Under the pieces are notes generated by a model. It saw only the letters and a list, made by a program, of their open reading frames with translations. It had not been told where the DNA came from and did no database searches. Position numbers and translations under genes: made by a program. From assembly GCA_027486255.1 (NCBI GenBank), contig JAIXPL010000022.1, forward strand, positions 1 through 58,868: a stretch of 58,868 nt of DNA, in the 5' to 3' direction. The stretch comes from Comamonadaceae bacterium (GTDB lineage: Bacteria > Pseudomonadota > Gammaproteobacteria > Burkholderiales > Burkholderiaceae_C). Below, piece after piece: positions 8,081-16,426 of this stretch. The first letter of the stretch is position 1; each line of letters begins with the position of its first letter.

Positions 8081-9217
8081 TCAGAACTTGAGCTTGAGCA
8101 GCTTGGCGGCGTTGCCGCCGGTGATCAGGTCGCGCGAGGCCTTGGGCAGGCGCTTGACCTGGGCCACCATGCCCAGCGGGTCCTCGTCGCCCATGTCGTA
8201 GGGGTAGTCGGTGCCCAGCACCACGTGGTCGGCGCCGAAGCGCTCGATCAGGCGCTTGAGCATTTCCGGGTCGTGGGTGATGGTGTCGAAGTAGAACTTC
8301 TCCAGGTACGAGGACGGCTTGCGCTTGATCACCGTGCGGCAGTCGGCGCGCGCGCCCCAGGCGTGGTCCATGCGGGCCCAGTAGTGCGCCACGAAGCCGC
8401 CGCCGTGCGCCACGATCACCTTGAGCTTGGGGTAGCGGGCCATCACGCCGTCAAAGATCAGGTGCGAGACCGCCACGGTGGACTCCAGCGGGTTGCCGAT
8501 CACGTTGTTGAAATAGTGGTTGGTCAGGCGGTCACCCTGGGTGTAGCCCAGCGGGTGCATGAAGATCACCACGCCGAGCTCTTCGCAGCGGGCAAAGAAC
8601 TTGTCGAGCTTGAGGCTGGGATCGGTCAGGTTCTTGCCGTTGACGTTGGTGCAGATCTCCACACCGCGCAGGCCCAGCTTCTTGACGGCGTACTCCAGCT
8701 CGCGAATGGCCAGCTGTGAATTTTGCAGGGGCACGCTGCCCAGGCCCACAAAGCGGTCCGGGTGGTCGGCCGCCAGCTTGGCGATGCCTTCATTGACTTC
8801 GCGGGCCAGCTCGGCGCCGTAGGCCGGCTCGGTGAAATAGAAGAAGTGGTACGGCGCCGGGCACACGGCCTGGATGTCCACGCCCATGCGGTCCATGTCT
8901 TTGAGGCGTTCCTCCACGCCCGTGAGCTTGGGCGCGCGCGTCTTCATCTGCTTGACGTTGGTCTCGTTCGTCAGCTTGTTGGCAAAGATCACCGTGGGGT
9001 CGTACTGGCCGGCGTTCAGGTGCGCCGTCTTGGCGTTCACCACGGGATTGAGATAGTGGCAATGCAGGTCGATCACCTTGCTCTTGCCGGCCCGGTTGCG
9101 CACCACGGGGCGAGCGACGCTGGCGCGGGCCTTGTTGGCAGAGGCTGTGGCCAGCGCAGAGCGTGGGCCATGCTGGTGGCTGGGGTTGGTGCACTCGGGT
9201 GAGCAGGTGTAGAACAA
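8081..9217 (-). CDS. Amidohydrolase-2 family protein (ACMSD-like), copy 1
   Basis: The 378-residue protein has the ACMSD/2,3-dihydroxybenzoate decarboxylase-like TIM-barrel pattern: metal-binding HxH at His52/His54 (VIDLHCHY), a HPLGYTQG segment, VIVAHGGGFV for a later histidine, and VLGTDYPYDMGDEDP for the C-terminal aspartate. These zinc enzymes decarboxylate or hydrolyse aromatic-derived acids without cofactors. The N-terminus has an unusual Cys/His tail (C5, C9, H14, H16) before the barrel. It is divergent from the dehydrogenase gene at 9330 and related to the amidohydrolase at 22491. Specific substrate unknown. Confidence 0.8.
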   Translation of the reverse strand: MFYTCSPECTNPSHQHGPRSALATASANKARASVARPVVRNRAGKSKVIDLHCHYLNPVVNAKTAHLNAGQYDPTVIFANKLTNETNVKQMKTRAPKLTGVEERLKDMDRMGVDIQAVCPAPYHFFYFTEPAYGAELAREVNEGIAKLAADHPDRFVGLGSVPLQNSQLAIRELEYAVKKLGLRGVEICTNVNGKNLTDPSLKLDKFFARCEELGVVIFMHPLGYTQGDRLTNHYFNNVIGNPLESTVAVSHLIFDGVMARYPKLKVIVAHGGGFVAHYWARMDHAWGARADCRTVIKRKPSSYLEKFYFDTITHDPEMLKRLIERFGADHVVLGTDYPYDMGDEDPLGMVAQVKRLPKASRDLITGGNAAKLLKLKF

Positions 9218-9285
9218 GACGGTCTCCTAGGATGGGCGGGGCGAGGGTCGCGGCTTGGGCTCAAGGCCCTGCGCGAACTTTGCTG

Positions 9286-9300
9286 TTTATCTTATGATCA
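9286..9300. promoter_or_regulatory. Shared intergenic motif, copy 1 (TTTATCTTATGATCA)
   Basis: This 15-mer lies in the 112-base spacer between the divergent amidohydrolase and dehydrogenase genes. It matches 12 of 15 bases of TTTACCTTATCATCT on the minus strand at 12598-12612, the other divergent spacer of this cluster. It may be an operator of a shared regulator. Confidence 0.35.
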
Positions 9301-9329
9301 CTTGCAATTTTTACCACAAGGAGACAAGC

Positions 9330-10217
9330 ATGCATATCGGTATCGTTGGTACGGGCAAGATGGGCAGTGCCATGACCAAGCGTCTGCTCGGCCAGGGCCA
9401 CCAGGTCACGGTGTGGAACCGCACGCCCGAGCGTGCCCAGCCGCTCAAGGATTTGGGCGCCAGCGTGGCCACCAGTCTGCCAGCCCTGGCGGCCGCCGCT
9501 GATGTGGTGATCAGCATCGTGACCGATGCCGCCGCCTTGCGCTCGGTGTACGAGGGCGCCAACAGCCTGCTGTCGGCCAAGCCCCAGGGGCAGCTGTTCA
9601 TCGACATGAGCACCGTGAGTGCCGACACCACCCGTGCCAATGGCGCCCTGGTGCGCGCGGCCGGTGCGCACTACCTCGAGTGCCCCGTGGGCGGCAGCGT
9701 GGGCCCGGCCCTGGAAGGCAAGCTCCTGGGCTTTGCGGGTGGTGAGGCGGCCGACCTCGAGCGCGCCCGCCCGGTGCTGGAGCTGCTGTGCCGCCGCCTG
9801 GAGCATGTCGGCGAGCTGGGCTCGGGTGCCGTCATGAAACTGGCCATCAATCTGCCCCTGATGGTGTACTGGCAGACCCTGTCCGAGGCTCTGTCGCTGC
9901 TGCAGCCCCTGGGGCTGGACCCCAAGCGCGTGGTCGACATCCTGGCCGACACCTCGGGCGGCCCGAACATGCTCAAGGTGCGCGGCTCCATGATCGCCCA
10001 GGCCCTGGCCGGCCAGCCGGGCGGCGTGACGGTGAACGTGGCCACCATGCGCAAGGACCTCAAGTCCATGCTGGACCAGGGCAGCGCCAACCACTACCAG
10101 CTGCCGGTCACTTCCTTGGTGCTCAAGACTTTTGAACAGGCCGGCCAGCAGGGCCTGGACGAGGCCGACTGCACCCAGCTGCTCACCTGGTGGCTGCAGG
10201 GCGCAGGCAAGGCCTGA
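9330..10217 (+). CDS. NAD(P)-dependent oxidoreductase, 3-hydroxyisobutyrate dehydrogenase family
   Basis: The 295-residue protein opens MHIGIVGTGKMGSAM, a Rossmann GxGxxG dinucleotide-binding loop at residues 6-11. It then shows the beta-hydroxyacid dehydrogenase blocks: FIDMSTVSADTTR, ECPVGGSVGPALEGKL and GAVMKLAINL with the likely catalytic lysine. Members reversibly oxidise beta-hydroxyacids such as 3-hydroxyisobutyrate or reduce tartronate semialdehyde. The start at 9330 has AAGGAG about 8 bases upstream; an earlier in-frame start would add unrelated residues. Context (amidohydrolases, molybdenum hydroxylase) suggests a semialdehyde or hydroxyacid step in a catabolic route. Confidence 0.88.
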   Translation: MHIGIVGTGKMGSAMTKRLLGQGHQVTVWNRTPERAQPLKDLGASVATSLPALAAAADVVISIVTDAAALRSVYEGANSLLSAKPQGQLFIDMSTVSADTTRANGALVRAAGAHYLECPVGGSVGPALEGKLLGFAGGEAADLERARPVLELLCRRLEHVGELGSGAVMKLAINLPLMVYWQTLSEALSLLQPLGLDPKRVVDILADTSGGPNMLKVRGSMIAQALAGQPGGVTVNVATMRKDLKSMLDQGSANHYQLPVTSLVLKTFEQAGQQGLDEADCTQLLTWWLQGAGKA

Positions 10218-10253
10218 GCCTGCGTCCGAACGTCGCCTGAGCTGGCCCTCGCC

Positions 10254-11315
10254 TCAGGCCGAAGGCGGCGGGCGGGTGGCGTCGGCCACGGCCTCGAGGA
10301 GATTGCGGATGGTGCGCTCCTCGATGTGGCGCGTGATGAAGACCAGGCGCGAGTCTTGGTCAGCGCTGGGCCAGCGGTCCAGTGTGACCGGGGCGTGAAA
10401 AAGGTGCTGCACGCCTTGCACCACCACCGGCGCGCCCTCCACGTTGACGATGCCCTTGACGCGCAGCATGTCCGGCCCGCGCAGGGTGGTCAGCAGTTCC
10501 ATGGCCGAGGAAAAGGCGGCCCAGGTGAAGGGTTTGTCAAAGCGCAGCGACAGGGTGCGGATGGTGCCATCGTGAATCGCCGACTTCGCCAACAAGCGGC
10601 GCTCGCCGCCCGAGCCATCGCCCGCCAGCGATTCGCCCAGAAAGCTCAGGGTCTGTGGGCCGGCGCGTGCGCTGGTCAGGCCCAGGCCCGTGAGGGCCGA
10701 GGGCTCGATCTCGCCTTGGTGCAGCATCTGCATGCCCGCTCCTGGGTTGATCTGCTGGATCGCGGCCTGCAGCGCCTCAATGGCCTCGGGTGTGGCGAGG
10801 TCGGTCTTGGTGATGAACACCTTGTCGGCCAGCGCGATTTGCTTGATCGACTCGCCGTGGCTGGCCAGCTGGCCCGCGCCGTTGACCGCATCCACCAAGG
10901 TGACCAGGCCATCGAGCCGGAATTGCGCGGCCAGCAGTGTGTCGCTGGTAAGCGTCTGCACCACGGGCGCGGGATCGGCCAGACCGGTGGTCTCGATGAT
11001 CACGCGGTCGAAATCGGCCACCTGGCCCACGCGGCGGCGCGCGAACAGGTCGCGCAGGGTTTCTTGCAGGTCGGTGCGCACCGAGCAGCAGATGCAGCCG
11101 TTGGCCAGCAGCGCGATGTTTTCCGAGGACATCGAGACGATGTCGTGGTCGATGCCGATCTCGCCAATCTCGTTGATCACCACCGCCACGCGCTGCATGT
11201 CGGCATGGCGCACCAGCTTGGAGATCAGCGTGGTCTTGCCGCTGCCCAGAAAGCCTGTGATCAGAGTGACCGGGATCCGCCCGGCCAGCGGATCGCGGGT
11301 GAACGAAGCCTGCAT
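10254..11315 (-). CDS. CobW/COG0523-family GTP-binding metallochaperone
   Basis: The 353-residue protein has Walker A GFLGSGKTT (residues 21-29), the family's metal-binding CxCC motif (Cys74, Cys76, Cys77 in GCICCSVR), a D-x-x-G-like ETTGLADP and a TKTDLA guanine-specificity motif, then the CobW C-terminal domain. COG0523 GTPases insert or traffic zinc, cobalt or nickel into client enzymes. It lies 5 bases downstream of the LVIVD-repeat gene on the same strand, so the two are probably cotranscribed. The nearby zinc-type amidohydrolases and BKACE are candidate clients, which is inference. Confidence 0.88.
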   Translation of the reverse strand: MQASFTRDPLAGRIPVTLITGFLGSGKTTLISKLVRHADMQRVAVVINEIGEIGIDHDIVSMSSENIALLANGCICCSVRTDLQETLRDLFARRRVGQVADFDRVIIETTGLADPAPVVQTLTSDTLLAAQFRLDGLVTLVDAVNGAGQLASHGESIKQIALADKVFITKTDLATPEAIEALQAAIQQINPGAGMQMLHQGEIEPSALTGLGLTSARAGPQTLSFLGESLAGDGSGGERRLLAKSAIHDGTIRTLSLRFDKPFTWAAFSSAMELLTTLRGPDMLRVKGIVNVEGAPVVVQGVQHLFHAPVTLDRWPSADQDSRLVFITRHIEERTIRNLLEAVADATRPPPSA

Positions 11316-11320
11316 CCCGT

Positions 11321-12568
11321 TCAGATGGTGAGCTCCAGGATGTAGAGGCCGCCGGTGAAGCGGTCGACGGTGTAGACGATGCGGCGGTCATCCACATACA
11401 CGTCATTGAGCTGAATCGCGCCGGCCGGCGAGAGCTTGGGCGCGCCCGGCACAAAGTAAGCCACTTCTTCCACGCGGTAGGGGTCGGTGGTGTCGTAGAC
11501 GCGCACGCCGGCATTGAAGAAGGTGCCGATGATCAGCGTGTCCGAACGGAAGGACGTGGGGACCGGCAGGTTCTCGTGCAGGTTGTGCGCGCCGAAGCGT
11601 CCACCGCGCTTGGCAAACGCGTCATACGGCGGGGCCGGGAAAGTGCCGATGGGCACGGGGTTGGCCTCGTTGCGCGCATCGACCACCCACACCAGCTTGG
11701 GCCAGTCGGCGCCGTTGTCCTGCACGCATTCGTCGCTGACGATCCACAGCCCCCGGTTAAAGAGCGGCAGCACCGTGTGGGTAAAACCGTTGAAGGGCGG
11801 CGAATGGTTCCACTGCGACACCACCTTGATGTTCGACAGGTCCGAGATGTCCAGCACCACGGCGCCGCCATCGATGTAGCCCACAAAGGCGCGGTCGGGC
11901 CGCTCAGGGAACACGTTGGTGTTGTGGGTGCGAAAGCCCGTGTCGAACTTGGCCGGAAGCCGGGGCGGGGGAGGCGCTTCATCGCCCTCGCGCGTGCCCG
12001 GAAACCACCAGCGGCCGGCCTCGAAGGGCTTGGTCGGGTCCGACACGTCGAGGATGCGGTAGAACTGGTCGTCCAGCGGGTTGCGCGGCTTGAAGTCGGC
12101 CGAGCCGGCTGCCATGTGCAGGTACTTGCCATCGACAAACCACACCGCGTGCACGCCGCGCGAGTAGGGGCCCGAGCAATCGAAGTGCGAGAGCAGCCGC
12201 GGTTTTTCGGGCACGCTCACGTCGAACAGGTCCACGCCGGCCGGCTTGATGCCCACACTGCTGGCCTGGTAGGCCACGGCCAGGATATTGCCCACCACGT
12301 CCAGTGAATTCGAGCGCAGCTGCATGTGCGGCAACTCGGTCTGCACGATCAGGCGCGGGTTGCTCGGGTCGGTGACGTCCACGCCCGAGAAGTTCTTGGG
12401 CGCTGACTCGTGCGCCATCCAGAGGATGCGGCGGCCGTCATCGGTCAGCTGCATGCCCATGCCTTCGCCCATGCCGCCGAAGCCGTCGAGCTCGTGGTGG
12501 GCGAGCAGCTTCATGTTCAGGGACAGGGTCTGATCCGCGCGGCCGGCGGGGCTGGGCGTGTGAAGCAT
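11321..12568 (-). CDS. LVIVD-repeat beta-propeller protein
   Basis: The 415-residue protein has several propeller-blade motifs of the LVIVD type (GVDVTDPSNPRLIVQ, GVDLFDVSVPEKPRLLSHF, YRILDVSDPTKPFEAGRW, GAVVLDISDLSNIKVVSQW, VRVYDTTDPYRVEEVAYF). Conserved-looking histidines recur (AHHELDGF, MAHESAP, RGVHAVWF, FRTHNTNV, GFTHTVLP, GAHNLHENL), reminiscent of metal-binding selenium-binding-protein-like propellers. No signal peptide is evident, so it is probably cytoplasmic. Its activity is unknown. Position next to a CobW metallochaperone and a Bug binding protein suggests a metal-dependent step in the local pathway. Confidence 0.75.
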   Translation of the reverse strand: MLHTPSPAGRADQTLSLNMKLLAHHELDGFGGMGEGMGMQLTDDGRRILWMAHESAPKNFSGVDVTDPSNPRLIVQTELPHMQLRSNSLDVVGNILAVAYQASSVGIKPAGVDLFDVSVPEKPRLLSHFDCSGPYSRGVHAVWFVDGKYLHMAAGSADFKPRNPLDDQFYRILDVSDPTKPFEAGRWWFPGTREGDEAPPPPRLPAKFDTGFRTHNTNVFPERPDRAFVGYIDGGAVVLDISDLSNIKVVSQWNHSPPFNGFTHTVLPLFNRGLWIVSDECVQDNGADWPKLVWVVDARNEANPVPIGTFPAPPYDAFAKRGGRFGAHNLHENLPVPTSFRSDTLIIGTFFNAGVRVYDTTDPYRVEEVAYFVPGAPKLSPAGAIQLNDVYVDDRRIVYTVDRFTGGLYILELTI

Positions 12569-12597
12569 GGGGAAAGTCCTAAGGTTGCTTGTTTAGC

Positions 12598-12612
12598 AGA
12601 TGATAAGGTAAA
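12598..12612. promoter_or_regulatory. Shared intergenic motif, copy 2 (minus-strand TTTACCTTATCATCT)
   Basis: It lies in the 115-base spacer between the divergent LVIVD and Bug genes and matches the motif at 9286-9300 in 12 of 15 positions, on the opposite strand. It is a candidate operator for the TetR regulator encoded at 13686. Confidence 0.35.
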
Positions 12613-12683
12613 TTGAGATGTCCAGCCAATGCGGGAAAACTTGGATTCGCACGCTGGCATCCAACCAGAATGAGGAGACTTTG

Positions 12684-13673
12684 ATGACACAAGTGCTGAT
12701 GACTCGCCGATCCGTTCCACGCCTTCTTGCCACCCTGGCCTGCGCCTGCCTGCTGCCCCTGTCGGCTCAGGCCCAGAACTTTCCGAACAAGCCGGTGCGG
12801 CTGGTGGTGACCTACCCCGCCGGCGGCAGCTCTGACCTGATGGCCCGCATCATGGGCCAGAAGCTCAGCGAACACTGGGGCCAGCCCGTCGTCATTGAAA
12901 GCAAGCCCGGCGCTGCTGGCTCCATCGGCATGGAGTTCGCTGCCCGCCAGGCAGCCGACGGCTACACCTTTGTCATCGGCAACCTCGGCCCCGCCGCGGT
13001 CAATCCGCTGATCAGCAAGGTGCCCTACAACATGGACAAGGACTTCATCCCCGTCTCCCTGACCGCCACTGGCGCCAACATTTTGGCCGTGCCCGCCAGC
13101 TCCCCCTACAAGAACCTGGGAGAGTTCATCGCTGCGGCGCGCGCCAGGCCCGGCTCCCTGAGTTTTGGCACCAGCGGCCCTGGCAGCATGGCCCACCTCG
13201 GCGGTGAGCTGCTGATGCGCCAGGCGCAGATCAAACTGGTCAGCGTGCCCTACAAGGGCGGCGGCCTGGCAGTGAACGATCTGCTGGCCGGCCACATCAA
13301 CATGATGGTGTCCGATGCACTGCCGGTGTCTCAGCACCTCAAGAGCAACCGTCTGCGCCCCCTGGCCATTACCAGCGGCAAGCGCTCGCGCCTGTTCCCC
13401 GACATTCCGACCTTTGCCGAGTCCGGCGTGCAGGGCCTGGTGGCCGAAAACTGGTGGGGCGTGTTCCTGCCGGCTGGCACGCCCAAAGCGGTGGTCGACA
13501 ACTACCAGGCTGCACTGGTCAAAGTCATGGCCGACCCCGACCTCAAGGAGCGCTTTGCCGGTCTGGGTGTGGAAGCCATGGCATCCACGCAGGATGAGTT
13601 CAGGGCTTTCCTGCGCGACGAAATCGCCAAATACAGCAAGCTCGTCGCCGACAACGGCATCAAGGGCGAGTAA
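12684..13673 (+). CDS. Bug-family (tripartite tricarboxylate transporter) periplasmic binding protein, copy 1
   Basis: The 329-residue protein has a signal peptide (RRSVPRLLATLACACLLPLSAQAQ) followed by FPNKPVRLVVTYPAGGSSDLMAR, the hallmark first beta-strand and ligand loop of Bug/TctC proteins. Later blocks include GAAGSIGMEFAA, VPYKGGG and the terminal SKLVADNGIKGE. The start ATG 12684 has GAGGAG upstream. These proteins bind carboxylates and deliver them to TctAB permeases, none of which is in this window. A TetR gene follows 12 bases later on the same strand. Confidence 0.9.
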   Translation: MTQVLMTRRSVPRLLATLACACLLPLSAQAQNFPNKPVRLVVTYPAGGSSDLMARIMGQKLSEHWGQPVVIESKPGAAGSIGMEFAARQAADGYTFVIGNLGPAAVNPLISKVPYNMDKDFIPVSLTATGANILAVPASSPYKNLGEFIAAARARPGSLSFGTSGPGSMAHLGGELLMRQAQIKLVSVPYKGGGLAVNDLLAGHINMMVSDALPVSQHLKSNRLRPLAITSGKRSRLFPDIPTFAESGVQGLVAENWWGVFLPAGTPKAVVDNYQAALVKVMADPDLKERFAGLGVEAMASTQDEFRAFLRDEIAKYSKLVADNGIKGE

Positions 13674-13685
13674 GGGCGCCCTGGT

Positions 13686-14438
13686 TTGAAAGACAGCTCT
13701 CGGGCCACTGTCCTGGGAAAAAAGACGGCCGCAGCCCCGAGCGCCAAGCTCAGGCTGGCGCCGGCTGAGCGTGAGCGCCAGATCATTGATGGCGCGATCG
13801 CTTATTTCTCGGAAGTCGGCTTTGCCGGCCAGACCCGCGAGCTGTCCAGCCGGCTGGGCATCACCCAGCCTTTGCTGTACCGCTACTTTCGCAACAAGCA
13901 GGAGCTGGTCGAGCGGGTCTATCAGACCGTTTTCGAAGGGCGCTGGAACCCGGCCTGGATCCGGCTACTGGAAGACCGCTCGATCACGCTGCGGGAGCGG
14001 CTGATCGAGTTCTACCGCCAGTATTCCGAGGCCACCTATCGGCCCGACTGGATCCGCATTTACCTACATGCGGGCCTGTCGCGTCCCGAGCTCAATCAGC
14101 GCTACATCCAGCTGGTGCGCAAGCAGCTCATGCCCGCCTACTGCCGTGAACTGCGCCACGAATGCGGCCTGGCCGATTCGGCCGTGCCCATCAGCGAGCA
14201 GGAGATCGAGTTCGTCTGGAACCTGCACGGCGGCATCTTCTACATGGCCATGCGCCAGCACGTCTACAAGACACGCATCAACGTCGACTTCATGCGTCAG
14301 GTGGGCTTTGCCGTCGACAATTTCCTCTCTGGCGCGCAGTCCACCTACCCCCAGCTGCTGGCGAGTTTCGCGCCCGAGGCGCTCAAGGCCAGGCCGGCGG
14401 CCAAGCGGGCGGCTTCCCGCACGAAGACGGCGCGCTGA
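13686..14438 (+). CDS. TetR-family transcriptional regulator
   Basis: The 250-residue protein has a TetR DNA-binding domain at about residues 28-75 (ERERQIIDGAIAYFSEVGFAGQTRELSSRLGITQPLLYRYFRNKQELVERVY), then a helical ligand-binding domain and a Lys/Arg/Ala-rich tail. An in-frame stop at 13671-13673 (the Bug gene's own stop) leaves TTG 13686 as the only sensible start; TTG suggests weak translation coupled to the upstream gene. It is convergent with the E1beta gene. It is the only regulator inside the 8-24.6 kb catabolic region and so the best candidate for its control. Confidence 0.88.
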   Translation: MKDSSRATVLGKKTAAAPSAKLRLAPAERERQIIDGAIAYFSEVGFAGQTRELSSRLGITQPLLYRYFRNKQELVERVYQTVFEGRWNPAWIRLLEDRSITLRERLIEFYRQYSEATYRPDWIRIYLHAGLSRPELNQRYIQLVRKQLMPAYCRELRHECGLADSAVPISEQEIEFVWNLHGGIFYMAMRQHVYKTRINVDFMRQVGFAVDNFLSGAQSTYPQLLASFAPEALKARPAAKRAASRTKTAR

Positions 14439-14465
14439 CGCAGCCTCAGGGCCTTCAGAGTGGCC

Positions 14466-15452
14466 TCAGGTGGCCGACGCCACGCACATCTGCGCGGCCA
14501 GCGCCGCAATGCGTTCGGCGCCCACCCGGCACACATCTTCCAGCGGCTTGGAATAGGGCACCGGAATGCGCGGCGAGCCCAGCCGGCGCGGCGCGGTGCG
14601 CAGGCTGGAGAAGCAGGCCTGGCTGATGTCGGCCAGCAGCTCCCCGCCCAGCCCACCCACCTGGGTCGATTCATGGGCCACCAGAATGCGCCCGGTCTTG
14701 CGCACGGAGGCGAACACGGTCTCTCGGTCCCAGGGCCAGAGGGTGCGCAGGTCGATCACCTCGGCCTCGATGCCCTGGGTGGCCAGCTGCTCGGCGGCAG
14801 CTTGGCAGGCCAGTGCCGTGCTGGACCAGCTCAGCAGCGTGATGTCCGAGCCGCTGCGCCGCAATGCCGCACGGCCAATCTCCAGCGGACCGGCGTCTTC
14901 GTCCACTTCGGCGCTCTCCAGCCACAGTTCCTTGTGCTCCATGTAGACCACCGGGTCATCCGAGCGGATGGCGGCCTTGAGCAGGCCGTGGTTGTCCTGC
15001 GGCGTGGACGGCGCCAGCACCACCAGGCCTGGCGTGCCGACCCAGAGGTTCTCATTGCTTTGCGAATGCTGCGCCGCCATGCCCCAGCGCATGCCGATGG
15101 GCTGGCGGATCACCACCGGCACCCGCACCTGCCCGCCCAGCATGTAGCGCGCTTTGGCCGCCTGGTTGATGATTTCGTCGGCCGCACACAGCGCGAAATC
15201 GGCATAGCGCAGCTCCGCTACGGGGCGCATGCCCAGCAGCGAGGAGCCGATGGCGGCGGCCATGATCATGGATTCAGAAATAGGCGTGTCGACGATGCGC
15301 TCGGGCCCGAAGTGCTGTTGCAGGCCCAGGTACTGCCCGGCCACGCCACCGTCCGGGCCCACGTCCTCGCCCAGGGCCCAGACCGAGAGGTCGCGTTCCA
15401 TTTCTTGCTTCAGGGCCAGGCAGCCGGCCTGGGCGTAAGTCATGGAGGTCAT
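14466..15452 (-). CDS. Thiamine-dependent 2-oxoacid dehydrogenase E1 component, beta subunit
   Basis: The 328-residue protein matches the transketolase-like pyrimidine-binding beta subunit of E1: ALGEDVGPDGGVAGQYLGL, VDTPISESMIMAAAIGSSLLGMRPVAELRYADF, and a C-terminal domain with IDLRTLWPWDRETV, VAHESTQVGGLGGE and RRLGSPRIPVPYSKPLE. It overlaps the alpha-subunit gene by four bases (translational coupling). The pair resembles acetoin/branched-chain/pyruvate E1 enzymes, which decarboxylate a 2-oxoacid and pass the acyl group to lipoyl-E2. No E2 or E3 gene lies in the window. Confidence 0.88.
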   Translation of the reverse strand: MTSMTYAQAGCLALKQEMERDLSVWALGEDVGPDGGVAGQYLGLQQHFGPERIVDTPISESMIMAAAIGSSLLGMRPVAELRYADFALCAADEIINQAAKARYMLGGQVRVPVVIRQPIGMRWGMAAQHSQSNENLWVGTPGLVVLAPSTPQDNHGLLKAAIRSDDPVVYMEHKELWLESAEVDEDAGPLEIGRAALRRSGSDITLLSWSSTALACQAAAEQLATQGIEAEVIDLRTLWPWDRETVFASVRKTGRILVAHESTQVGGLGGELLADISQACFSSLRTAPRRLGSPRIPVPYSKPLEDVCRVGAERIAALAAQMCVASAT

Positions 15453-16426
15453 GCCGGCCCCCCTGCGTCTTGCACGTCCGTCAAAGCGCTGGCCACGTCG
15501 GGCCAGGGAGCCGCCAGCGCCTGCGCCACAGCCGCCTCAATGTCTAAGCGGCTGCCTTCACGAACCTCGGCCATCGCCTTGGCCGGTATGCCGCGCTCAG
15601 CCAGCCAGCGCTGCGCATGCAGCAGGCAGTCGTCTTCGCGGGCACGCGCGATCTCCTCGGGGTCTCGGTAGCGCTGCACGTCGTGCGCCAGATGACCGTA
15701 CCAGCGCTGGGTGCGCGCATGCAGAAAGCGCGGCCCTGCCCCGGCGCGGACCTCGGCAATCAGGGCCGCAGCCGCGCGTTCCACCGCCACCACATCGGTG
15801 CCGTCCACACGCGACACGGGAATGCCAAAGGCTTCGGGTCTATCTTCCGCCGGCGGGCCACCCGTGAACTCACGGGTGCGCAGCGTCACGGAGTAGCCGT
15901 TGTCTTCGCACACAAACAGCACAGGCAGCTTGAAGAGCTGGGCCCAGTTGAAGGCCTCAAACAGCGGCCCCCGGTTCATGGCACCGTCGCCGAAAAAGGC
16001 CACCACGATGGCGGACTTCTTCTGCATCTTCAGCGCGTGGGCCGCGCCCACGGCAATGGTCACGCCGTCGGGCACCACGCCATTGGCCCCCAGCATGCCC
16101 ATTGAGAAGTCGGCAATGTGCATGGAGCCACCCTTGCCGTCCGAGGTGCCCCCCTGGCGTCCGAACAGTTCGCACATCATGCGGACCGGCGAGACCCCCT
16201 TGGCAATGGCATGGCCATGACCCCGGTGGTGGCTGGACACATAGTCGCTGCGGCTGAGGTGAAAGCAGACGCCGGCGGCGACCGCCTCCTGACCGCTGTA
16301 CTGGTGCACGGACCCACGCACATGGCCAGCGCGCAGGGCGGCACCTGCGGCTTCCTCGAAGTCGCGCACCAGGCACATGGTGCGCAGCATGGCGAGCACC
16401 TCGCCGGTGGTGGGCTCCCCCATCAC
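15449..16426 (-). CDS. Thiamine-dependent 2-oxoacid dehydrogenase E1 component, alpha subunit
   Basis: The 325-residue protein carries the thiamine diphosphate motif GDGAMNRGPLFEAFNWAQLFKLPVLFVCEDNGYS (GDG...N spacing), the histidine-rich SSHHRGHGHAIAKG block and GKGGSMHIADFSMGMLGANGVV, all typical of the acetoin/pyruvate-type E1 alpha. It overlaps NIPSNAP upstream by 4 bases and E1beta downstream by 4 bases, so the three are one translationally coupled unit. With no lipoyl partner nearby it may use the central E2/E3, or work as a stand-alone decarboxylase or carboligase. The substrate is unknown. Confidence 0.88.
   Translation of the reverse strand: MMGEPTTGEVLAMLRTMCLVRDFEEAAGAALRAGHVRGSVHQYSGQEAVAAGVCFHLSRSDYVSSHHRGHGHAIAKGVSPVRMMCELFGRQGGTSDGKGGSMHIADFSMGMLGANGVVPDGVTIAVGAAHALKMQKKSAIVVAFFGDGAMNRGPLFEAFNWAQLFKLPVLFVCEDNGYSVTLRTREFTGGPPAEDRPEAFGIPVSRVDGTDVVAVERAAAALIAEVRAGAGPRFLHARTQRWYGHLAHDVQRYRDPEEIARAREDDCLLHAQRWLAERGIPAKAMAEVREGSRLDIEAAVAQALAAPWPDVASALTDVQDAGGPA

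Noticed and set aside
10211..10260. Inverted repeat GGCCTGAG / CTCAGGCC at the two convergent stop codons
   Set aside because: Both genes happen to end GCC-TGA, so the symmetry follows from identical last codons; the 34-base loop makes a terminator role doubtful.
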